This document shows positions 1-5,473 of a stretch of 15,626 nucleotides of DNA, in pieces. Below the pieces are notes generated by a model. That model saw only the letters and a program-made list of their open reading frames with translations. It made no database searches and had not been told where the DNA came from. Both the position numbers and the translations under genes were made by a program. Source of the stretch: VFKU01 sp964411925 (lineage in GTDB: Bacteria; Hydrogenedentota; Hydrogenedentia; Hydrogenedentales; GCA-2746185); the NCBI GenBank assembly GCA_964411925.1, contig CAYPNI010000098.1, positions 1-15,626 on the forward strand, written 5' to 3'. The number at the start of each line of letters is the position of its first letter. Positions within the stretch are counted from its first letter, which is position 1.

Positions 1-2
1 TG

Positions 3-296
3 GGCGGCGACCACGAACAGTACATCAGCCACGCGACGCCGTACCTGCGCGCGTTTTCGCAACTCGTCGTGTCGTGGCAGTTCCTGTGGCAGAGCGTCGC
101 CGCGCACCGCGCGATTGCCGCGGGTAACGATGAACCGTTCTACCGCGCCAAGCTCGCCACGGCGAAGTACTACATCGACACGGCCGTCCCCAGCACGCTC
201 GCCATCTGCGCGCTGATCAAGTCCGGCGAAGACTCCGCGCTCCACTACAGGGAAGAGTGGTTCGACGCGAGCGCGATGCAGTCCGCCGCGAAGTAA
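3..296 (+). CDS. Acyl-CoA dehydrogenase-like protein, C-terminal fragment (5' end outside window)
   Basis: The reading frame is open from base 3 and ends at TAA 294-296. About 97 residues are visible and the start lies upstream of the window. They form an all-helical segment with LRAFSQLVVSWQFLWQS, a run of small residues, FYRAKLATAKYYIDTAVPS and a short polar tail. This pattern, an aromatic/Leu helix followed by 'fYxxKlatAkyYi...lP', matches the C-terminal helical domain appended to acyl-CoA dehydrogenases of the acetyl-CoA-dehydrogenase-like type. That family catalyses FAD-dependent alpha,beta-desaturation of acyl-CoA esters in the cytoplasm. The FAD- and substrate-binding parts are outside the window, so catalytic residues cannot be checked. 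No hairpin with a T-run follows; the stop codon is instead followed directly by a palindromic repeat (298-325). The family call rests on this tail alone. Confidence 0.72.
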   Translation, partial: GGDHEQYISHATPYLRAFSQLVVSWQFLWQSVAAHRAIAAGNDEPFYRAKLATAKYYIDTAVPSTLAICALIKSGEDSALHYREEWFDASAMQSAAK

Positions 297-297
297 G

Positions 298-326
298 CGC
301 TCGGGAGGGTCGCGCTCCCGCGCGAC
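298..326. repeat. Stop-adjacent palindromic repeat, copy 1
   Basis: A palindrome-rich unit begins one base after the stop of the acyl-CoA dehydrogenase fragment. It contains GTCGCG (309-314) and CGCGAC (321-326) as arms around a 6-base loop, with an overlapping GGGAG/CTCCC pair. A near copy, differing by one indel and about two substitutions, starts immediately after the stop of the GH98-like gene (11972-11998). It may act as an mRNA 3'-end structure or be a REP-like dispersed repeat. There is no T-run to make it a classic terminator. Confidence 0.5.
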
Positions 327-335
327 CACATCGCG

Positions 336-539
336 TCACGCGGAGCCGCGGAGGGCGCGGAGAATTCATGGTGGCGCAGGCATCTTGCCTGCGGGGGTAC
401 CTAGGAAAGCGCGATAACGTGGTCCCAATTGCAGAAGTCCGGCACTGACGCCGGCTGAAAGCCTGCATCACCAATACAAAAGAAGGGCGGCCACGCATGG
501 CCGCCCCCAAACTCTCCGCGACTCCGCGGCTCCGCGTGA
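336..539. repeat. Spacer cassette bounded by 18-bp inverted repeats
   Basis: TCACGCGGAGCCGCGGAG at 336-353 is repeated exactly in inverted orientation at 522-539, and the similarity extends a further 8-9 bases inward with small differences. Between the arms lie a perfect hairpin GCAGGCA-tct-TGCCTGC (376-392), a looser CCGGC/GCCGG hairpin near 440-455, and the terminator hairpin of the DUF2911 gene (485-506). A third, partial copy (GACTCACGCGGAGACGC on the minus strand) lies at 2182-2198, just after the acylase stop. The arrangement looks like a REP/MITE-type dispersed element inserted in a convergent intergenic space. No coding sequence is supported here. Confidence 0.5.
474..506 (-). terminator. 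Intrinsic terminator of the DUF2911 gene
   Basis: A perfect 9-bp stem, GGGCGGCCA (485-493) with TGGCCGCCC (498-506) and a 4-base loop, lies 38 bases past the DUF2911 stop. Read on the minus strand it is followed by a T-rich tail, TTCTTTTGTAT (complement of 474-484). Stem plus tail on the minus strand only fits a Rho-independent terminator for the minus-strand gene. Confidence 0.75.
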
Positions 540-544
540 GCTGA

Positions 545-1132
545 TTACGCCTTGTTCTTGCTCTCGATCTTGAACGGCACCTTCACCTTTTCCCAGTGCA
601 GGTAGGCCGTCGCGCTGTACGCTTCCGGATCGTCGAAGCCGTACATGAGCCATTCCTGGTGCGGCGCCTCGGCGGACTTCACGTCCACGCGCAGCACGTC
701 GTCTTCCTGCTTGTACGCGAAGCTGCCCCATTGTTTCACCGTCTTGTTGAAGATGATCGTCCAGTGCGTGTCCGTCGGGATCATGAACAGCGCGTAGGTG
801 CCCGCGGCGAGTTCCTTGCCCTCGACGAGCATGTCCTCGCTCAGCGTGATCGTCGTCGCTTCGTTTGCGCCCGCGCGCCACGGCCAAGGGTCGCCGTTGC
901 GCGGCACCAGCGCGCCGATGCGCGGGTTGTCGCTCTTGTCGGTCCACACATTGCGGCCGTGGACTCCGGGCCGCGCATACGTAATCGTGACCGTGCCCAT
1001 CGCGCCGATCGTCTGCGTCACCGTCGCCGGCTGGCTCGCGTCCGGCTTCGTCTTGTTCCGCTGCGCCGCCGCGTCCGCCGAAATCAACCCGGCCATCGCC
1101 AGCGCCAACACCCACCCTGCAATGCGTTTCAT
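545..1132 (-). CDS. Secreted DUF2911 family protein
   Basis: 195 residues. The start at 1132 is chosen because GGGAGGAG lies a few bases upstream of this ATG, and because the protein then opens with a signal peptide: MKR, a hydrophobic stretch ending LISADAAAQ, and probable cleavage near residue 23. An in-frame ATG 16 codons earlier would bury that signal. The mature part has the DUF2911 pattern: ITYARPGVHGR (50-60), then ALVPRNGDPWPWRAGANEAT (74-93), then ELAAGTYALFMIPT (107-120), HWTIIFNK and KQWGSFAYKQEDDVLRVDV. It is beta-rich and about the usual length of the family. The family has no established biochemical function; the signal peptide indicates an exported protein. It appears monocistronic, with its own terminator (474-506). 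Confidence 0.88.
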   Translation of the reverse strand: MKRIAGWVLALAMAGLISADAAAQRNKTKPDASQPATVTQTIGAMGTVTITYARPGVHGRNVWTDKSDNPRIGALVPRNGDPWPWRAGANEATTITLSEDMLVEGKELAAGTYALFMIPTDTHWTIIFNKTVKQWGSFAYKQEDDVLRVDVKSAEAPHQEWLMYGFDDPEAYSATAYLHWEKVKVPFKIESKNKA

Positions 1133-1257
1133 TGAACTCCTCCCGAGGCTCGAGTTAATCGGAATTCCGCAGAATAACACGCTTTAAACCCGCGTGAAAG
1201 TAGAAACTATTCCAATCCTTTCGCCCTTCATCATCTGTCCAGCACAACAAGCAATCG

Positions 1258-1902
1258 TCAATTCCTTTTGGGACGTCGATTGTTCGCCCAGAACAACACT
1301 ATTGCGAAGATACAGCCCGCCAAAATACAGAGAAAAGCCCCGAACATGATGGACTTCCAGTCGGGAGGGAGTCCCCGCGACGTATCGTCAGCTAAGGACA
1401 GCCCACCCACGACGCACCACCCAAAAATTGCGAAGCCGATCCCGGCGCGTACGTATTCGCGCGCCGTCGGGGGTCTTGCCCGGTCGCTCACCGCACGGGG
1501 AAGTGGCGACACTCGGTTTCTAAAGTGGAAACGGTAAGGCAGATACCAGACAGGAAAAGTCAACGCGAGAATCAACAGCGAGAGCACGTTCCACAAGCAC
1601 GGTATTCGTTTGCCGCAGGAGGGACAAATGAGGCCTAACCAATTGCCAAAGCTACTCCTACTCGACCAGTGGAGTCCGCTTGTGATCCCACTACAATGCG
1701 GACATGGAACGAAACACCTCTCGATCCAAGGTGCGTCGCAATATGCGCAGACCAATTGTAGTTTTGGAACTCTCTGTCCGAGTACTAACTCATTGAATGC
1801 GAGTCCCGGATTGAGTATCCAGTGAATTAGCATCGGATGCGGTAAACTGAGCCGCTTCCATTTGTCACTGCCGCAGTTTGGACATGGTGGAAACTGAGGC
1901 AT
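1258..1902 (-). CDS. Membrane protein with two N-terminal zinc ribbons, function unknown
   Basis: 214 residues. GGAGGT lies 7 bases before this ATG and just after the stop of the small upstream gene, which supports both the start and a two-gene transcript. Four CxxC pairs are visible: C7/C10, C52/C55, C67/C70 and C93/C96. They form two zinc-ribbon-like units (7-55 and 67-96). Three hydrophobic helices follow at roughly 103-121, 153-172 and 184-205, ending in a short positively charged tail. The expected topology is a cytoplasmic metal-binding head on a three-helix membrane anchor, but the orientation is inferred. I do not recognise a named family. The gene lies in a patch visibly richer in A/T than its neighbours, which could mean acquired DNA or relaxed codon use. 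Zinc-ribbon membrane proteins of this sort may have sensing or assembly roles, but nothing in the sequence fixes one. Confidence 0.72.
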   Translation of the reverse strand: MPQFPPCPNCGSDKWKRLSLPHPMLIHWILNPGLAFNELVLGQRVPKLQLVCAYCDAPWIERCFVPCPHCSGITSGLHWSSRSSFGNWLGLICPSCGKRIPCLWNVLSLLILALTFPVWYLPYRFHFRNRVSPLPRAVSDRARPPTAREYVRAGIGFAIFGWCVVGGLSLADDTSRGLPPDWKSIMFGAFLCILAGCIFAIVLFWANNRRPKRN

Positions 1903-1917
1903 GTCGTTTACCTCCGT

Positions 1918-2133
1918 TCAGATTCCCACCTCGTTAAATCTCCTCGACTCGAACTCCTGCTGTTTCCCAATCCCCTCCAAATCGTCCGATATCCGCCGCA
2001 GCGTCTGCGCGGTCGCGTCCCCCGCTTCAGCCATGCGATTCAATGCGCTGTCGACGCTGGCTAGCACCCAAATCGCAACTAGGAGCGAATTCGAGCCCAC
2101 GATCGACGTGCCGCCAAGACCGACTAAATCCAT
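1918..2133 (-). CDS. Small membrane/coiled-coil protein, function unknown
   Basis: About 71 residues, starting at the ATG at 2133; a GTG two codons upstream (2139) is an alternative. The ribosome-binding signal is weak (an AGGTGG close to the ATG). The protein has a glycine-rich start, a hydrophobic stretch (NSLLVAIWVLASV, about residues 16-28), and then a helical, charged region up to FESRRFNEVGI that could form a coiled coil. The stop overlaps the region carrying the ribosome-binding site of the downstream zinc-ribbon membrane gene, and the gap is only 15 bases, so the two are probably translated from one transcript and may act together at the membrane. It shares the AT-richer composition of that gene. 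No family is recognised. Confidence 0.5.
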   Translation of the reverse strand: MDLVGLGGTSIVGSNSLLVAIWVLASVDSALNRMAEAGDATAQTLRRISDDLEGIGKQQEFESRRFNEVGI

Positions 2134-2181
2134 GCCCACCTAATCACTACTGCGTTTCGCGTGCTTGGGATCACTGCCTTA

Positions 2182-2198
2182 GCGTCTCCGCGTGAGTC
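2182..2198. repeat. Partial copy of the TCACGCGGAG repeat
   Basis: On the minus strand the bases just past the acylase stop read GACTCACGCGGAGACGC. This matches the arms of the 336-539 cassette (CTCACGCGGAG core). It is a single arm with no partner nearby. Confidence 0.4.
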
Positions 2199-2204
2199 CG
2201 ATTC

Positions 2205-4517
2205 TCAGTCCGTCCGGCTGCGATCGCCGCCGCGCCGTTCCTGCCCGGGGTGATACGTCGCGATGGCGTTCGCCTGGATGTCCGCCTCGGTGAATCGCAC
2301 GGACTTCATCTTTTCGCCCGCAAACAGCTCAGCCTGATCGCTGAAATGGTCCGACTCAGGGTTGCTCGATTGGCTGTACGCGACGACCGAGTAGGCGCGC
2401 GGCACGTCGCCGAACTCGACCGCGAACACCCAACTGTCGCCGCTGTAGGCCTTGCGTTTGCCGTCCTTGTCGTCGCGGTACCGGACAATGCGGAACGAGC
2501 CCATGTAGTTTTCCGATCCGCCAACGGCCACGTCGGTGCCGTCGTCCTGGCGCAGGCGGTGGACCTCGCCCCAGGGCACGTCGAGCGCGCCGTAGCGTTT
2601 CTTGACCTCGTTGACGGCCTCGCGCAGTGCCGCGAGCGCTTTGGCCTCGTCACGAATCCCGCGCGGCGTCGTAATCGGGTCGGATGTGACCCACTGCTGC
2701 GCGAACGCGCCCTGCCCGGTGCCGTCCGTGCCCTTGGTGTATTCGCGCCAGAAGAAATCGAACAGCACGCCGCCGCGGCTCTCGCGCGCGGTGGTGTTGT
2801 CCCACGCGGCGAGCACGTCCGCCGCGTCCTCGAGTTCGCCGGCGTAGTCGCTGGTCCGCGCGATGCGTATTACGTCGTCCTTCACGCGGTCGGCCGTGAC
2901 GGCGCGTTCGTCGAACTTGAGGGCCACCACGTCCTCGAGGCTGAACACAACGTCGTTGTGGATCAGCTGGATCGAATGCTGCGACCGCAGGCTGAACCGG
3001 TTGTCCTCGAAGTGCGCGGGATAGGCGAACCGGTCGAGCGGCGCGTACAGGTTTGTGAAATACGGCGCGCTGTTGGAGTTCATCACGTAGCCGCCCCTGG
3101 GATTCACCAGCACGGGCAAATCGCTGACCGGGTGCGTGCCGGTCCAGATGTCCGCGATGCCCCGCGCGTGCACCGCTTCGGCCTCGTGCTTGGCGTGGGG
3201 CAGGTCCGGCATCGTCCCGTACCACAGGTACATGATGTTGCCCGCGCGATCGGCATACCCGACGTTGAACATGGGGATACGCGCGTCCTCGAGGATCGCG
3301 CGGAACGCGTCGAGGTCTTGCGCGTGTTCGAGCTGGAACCATTCCTCATACGCCCGGAATTGGTCCCAGGCAACGGATCTCAGTACAAAAACCTGCGAAT
3401 CGGTCCGGTGGATGACCGGGCCCAACGGCGTGTACCAGAACCGCCGCGTCACTTCCCGTTGCCGGGACTCCTCGCGGCGCGCGACGTTTTCCGATCGCCC
3501 GCCGGGCACGCCCGACTCGATGCCGCCGGCGATGGACGGCACGTCCGCATTGCCCAGCTCGGCGACGATCGGCTCGACGACTTGCACCGTCTCGAAGTAG
3601 CGCACGGTCTCGTCGCTGTGCGTCATCGGCACGCTCTCGCCGTCGAGCAGGTAATGGTCCGCGCGCTTCGGATCGAGGTCGAGCGCGTAAATCTCCTCGA
3701 GGTCGGGGTAGTTGACCGTGTGGGTCCAGCCCAGCGCGTCGTTAAATCCGCTGGTCAGCACGGGCCGGCCGATGAAGGTCGAGCCGTAAAAGTTCAGCTT
3801 GCCCGGGACCGTCAGGTGCGCCTCGTAATACGTCGCCACCGTGCTCCACGGCTGGTGCGGGTTGCCCATCAGAATCGCCTTGCCGGATTTCGTCCGCGTC
3901 CCGTCAAACGCCCACAGGTTGGACCCTGCGTCCTCGGCGCCGGCCGCAGGAGCCGCGCCGCCCTCGAGATTGGCGATAAACTTCTTCACGATGCCGCCGC
4001 GATCGAACGCGAACCGGCCCACGCCGGCCAGCCCGTGCGCGGCAACGTCGTAGCGCGTGACGGGCTGGATCCAGCCTTCGAGTTCGCCGCGGTGCCGGTC
4101 GATGTAGTAATTCAGCCCGGCGGTGAACCCCTCCGTCATCGCGCGGCAATCGGCGTCGAGCTGGTCGTAGGTCTCTGTTGCGCGATCGAGATACCGGTAC
4201 TGCCGGCTCTTGAAATCCGCTTCGATGTTTGCGTTGTTCCGGCCGGGGCCGAAATGTTGTGCAAGTTCCCCGCGCGCCTCGAGGATGAGCCGCATGATGT
4301 TGGGCAGATGGTCTTCGGCCTGCGCGTAGCCGAAGCCGAACCCGAGCGCGCGGTAGTTGTCCGCGAGAACATGCGGGACGCCGTAGTCCGTGCGCCGGAT
4401 GGTCACCTGCCGCGCAAGCGTATCGGCGTCCTCCGCCGCAACAGGGAAGCCCGCGACCGCGATCGACAGGAATGCCGCGGCGATGCCCGTGCTCCAACGA
4501 ATTTCATTCCATCGCAT
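2205..4517 (-). CDS. Secreted penicillin acylase family protein (Ntn hydrolase)
   Basis: 770 residues, the usual length of a penicillin-acylase precursor. GAGGAG lies about 8 bases before the ATG and overlaps the stop of the upstream pseudopilin gene. A signal peptide ends near VAAED (27-30). The alpha-chain region carries the family signature RRTDYGVPHVLADNYRALGF and GYAQAEDHL (41-71). The autoprocessing site is GSNLWAF, with Ser199 as the expected N-terminal nucleophile of the beta chain. It is followed by GNPHQPW (219-225), the SGFNDALGWTHTVN block (256-269) containing the expected oxyanion-hole Asn259, and NVGYADRAGNIMYLWYG (418-434). Near the C terminus lies NPESDHFSDQ. The family cleaves amide-linked acyl groups (beta-lactams, acyl-homoserine lactones, aculeacin-type lipopeptides) in the periplasm. 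The N-terminal spacing looks more like the AHL/aculeacin acylase branch than cephalosporin acylases, but the substrate is unknown. A divergent paralogue lies at 5474-9139. Confidence 0.9.
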   Translation of the reverse strand: MRWNEIRWSTGIAAAFLSIAVAGFPVAAEDADTLARQVTIRRTDYGVPHVLADNYRALGFGFGYAQAEDHLPNIMRLILEARGELAQHFGPGRNNANIEADFKSRQYRYLDRATETYDQLDADCRAMTEGFTAGLNYYIDRHRGELEGWIQPVTRYDVAAHGLAGVGRFAFDRGGIVKKFIANLEGGAAPAAGAEDAGSNLWAFDGTRTKSGKAILMGNPHQPWSTVATYYEAHLTVPGKLNFYGSTFIGRPVLTSGFNDALGWTHTVNYPDLEEIYALDLDPKRADHYLLDGESVPMTHSDETVRYFETVQVVEPIVAELGNADVPSIAGGIESGVPGGRSENVARREESRQREVTRRFWYTPLGPVIHRTDSQVFVLRSVAWDQFRAYEEWFQLEHAQDLDAFRAILEDARIPMFNVGYADRAGNIMYLWYGTMPDLPHAKHEAEAVHARGIADIWTGTHPVSDLPVLVNPRGGYVMNSNSAPYFTNLYAPLDRFAYPAHFEDNRFSLRSQHSIQLIHNDVVFSLEDVVALKFDERAVTADRVKDDVIRIARTSDYAGELEDAADVLAAWDNTTARESRGGVLFDFFWREYTKGTDGTGQGAFAQQWVTSDPITTPRGIRDEAKALAALREAVNEVKKRYGALDVPWGEVHRLRQDDGTDVAVGGSENYMGSFRIVRYRDDKDGKRKAYSGDSWVFAVEFGDVPRAYSVVAYSQSSNPESDHFSDQAELFAGEKMKSVRFTEADIQANAIATYHPGQERRGGDRSRTD

Positions 4518-4529
4518 GGTGGAGACTCC

Positions 4530-5189
4530 TCACTCGCCGAAATCGGACACAAAATGATGGGACAACAGCGCGACGCTCTTTGACATCGGAAACTTCGACG
4601 GGTAGGGGACGTACTCGCGGTGGCTGTCGCTGTACACGACATTGCCGCCGAGGTCGCCACGGCCCGTTTCGGTCAACCGCGTCGAGATGAATTCCCAACT
4701 GACCGGGTAGGCGGTCGCCCCCTTGGAGGCGCCGATCGGCGGCAACTCGAAGCGCTGTCCGTCGTCCGTGATCGCGATGAGCTCGCCCGATTTGGTGAAT
4801 TCGGGGATCTGTTTGTTGGCCTTGTTGAGCAGCGTATTCCAGTACGCGCGGAATTCGATGTCGCTGCGGACGATGAAAATCATCGTCGTGGTGATCTTCT
4901 GCATGCCCGCGGTGGACTTCTCGCGGAATTGCGCGCGCGCGTTCTTGCGGACGGTCTGCGGCGTGGACTTGTCCTCGCCTTCGTGGATCGCTTTCGCGGT
5001 CTTGCCGATGCGCTCCTGGCGCATCTCCTCGCCGGCGGCGGTGCTCTTGGCCATGCGGACGGCCTTCGTGAGCGCGGTCGTCAGCATCAGCAGCAGGATG
5101 CTGATGATCGCCAGCACCACCAGCGTTTCGATCAGGCTGAATCCGCGCGGCGCGGCGCGCCTCACGCGCAAGATCCTGGCGATGCTCAT
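4530..5189 (-). CDS. Type II/IV pseudopilin (prepilin-type N-methylation domain)
   Basis: 219 residues from the ATG at 5189, which has AGAGGG about 9 bases upstream. An ATG 6 codons earlier (5207) is possible but lacks a good ribosome-binding site. The prepilin-peptidase site is RG^FSLIETLVVLAIISILLL, with Glu at mature position 5 and a long hydrophobic helix, so the mature protein should be a pilin-like subunit exported by a type II/IV machinery. The body is charged and helical, then beta-rich. It ends GGNVVYSDSHREYVPYPSKF, which resembles the H-X9-DG tail of planctomycete-type DUF1559 pseudopilins with the DG altered to DS. The stop is 12 bases before the acylase ATG and overlaps its ribosome-binding site, so translational coupling is likely. 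Its co-transcription with an exported acylase is unusual. No other pilus gene is nearby. Confidence 0.85.
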   Translation of the reverse strand: MSIARILRVRRAAPRGFSLIETLVVLAIISILLLMLTTALTKAVRMAKSTAAGEEMRQERIGKTAKAIHEGEDKSTPQTVRKNARAQFREKSTAGMQKITTTMIFIVRSDIEFRAYWNTLLNKANKQIPEFTKSGELIAITDDGQRFELPPIGASKGATAYPVSWEFISTRLTETGRGDLGGNVVYSDSHREYVPYPSKFPMSKSVALLSHHFVSDFGE

Positions 5190-5228
5190 GGGTGCCGGCC
5201 CTCTCATGCCCCGATCCGCCCCGCGGCA

Positions 5229-5257
5229 ATCCTAACACGCGACCGGCTAAGGGCGAA
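5229..5257 (-). promoter_or_regulatory. Weak candidate promoter for the pseudopilin-acylase operon
   Basis: On the minus strand TTCGCC (complement of 5252-5257) and TAGGAT (complement of 5229-5234) are separated by 17 bases and lie about 40 bases before the pseudopilin ATG. The match to a sigma-70 consensus is only partial, so this is a position-based suggestion. Confidence 0.25.
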
Positions 5258-5275
5258 TTTTGCGAACAAGGCAAA

Positions 5276-5294
5276 AACGGGACGTTTTCCCGTT
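5276..5294. promoter_or_regulatory. Inverted repeat AACGGGA-N5-TCCCGTT in the divergent region
   Basis: A perfect 7-bp inverted repeat (5276-5282 and 5288-5294) lies between the divergent pseudopilin and large acylase genes, in a locally A/T-rich stretch. It could be an operator or a hairpin. It lies upstream of the candidate promoters on both sides. Confidence 0.35.
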
Positions 5295-5313
5295 GACACG
5301 CGTCTGCGCCGAG

Positions 5314-5333
5314 CCGAGCGTGTTCACACTCGG
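5314..5333. promoter_or_regulatory. Operator-like 20-bp palindrome
   Basis: CCGAGCGTGTTCACACTCGG pairs along its whole length with a single C-A mismatch (positions 6 and 15). Its centre is about 57 bases upstream of the start site implied by the candidate promoter at 5346-5374, a spacing typical of an activator or upstream operator site. No regulator gene is visible in the window. Confidence 0.45.
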
Positions 5334-5345
5334 ACCCCTAAGCCG

Positions 5346-5374
5346 TTGTCCGTTCCGCATCGGTGTGGGATACT
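5346..5374 (+). promoter_or_regulatory. Candidate sigma-70-type promoter of the large acylase gene
   Basis: TTGTCC (5346-5351) and GATACT (5369-5374) are separated by exactly 17 bases, each matching four of six consensus positions. Transcription would begin near 5381, giving a leader of about 93 bases before the ATG at 5474. If correct, a translation start at the in-frame GTG at 5363 is excluded. Confidence 0.4.
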
Positions 5375-5473
5375 GGCGCCGCAGGTGAATTGGGGCATTG
5401 CGGGCTCATGCAGTATTCGAGGATGGCGGGATCACGCGACGTGCAGCCTGATACCCTCGTTCATTCACGACGA

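Noticed and set aside
257..448. A short plus-strand frame running from the acyl-CoA dehydrogenase end through the repeat cassette
   Set aside because: It overlaps the real stop in another frame, consists of translated palindromic repeats rich in Arg/Ala, and has no ribosome-binding site.
2250..4583. A 777-codon open frame on the plus strand opposite acylase 1
   Set aside because: It is an antisense mirror of a clearly homologous gene in GC-rich DNA. The product is dominated by Arg, Val, His and Ala with no domain or ribosome-binding site.
5293..5298. A perfect TTGACA -35-like hexamer on the plus strand in the divergent region
   Set aside because: No acceptable -10 hexamer follows at 16-19 bases. 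The TTGTCC/GATACT pair downstream is better placed.
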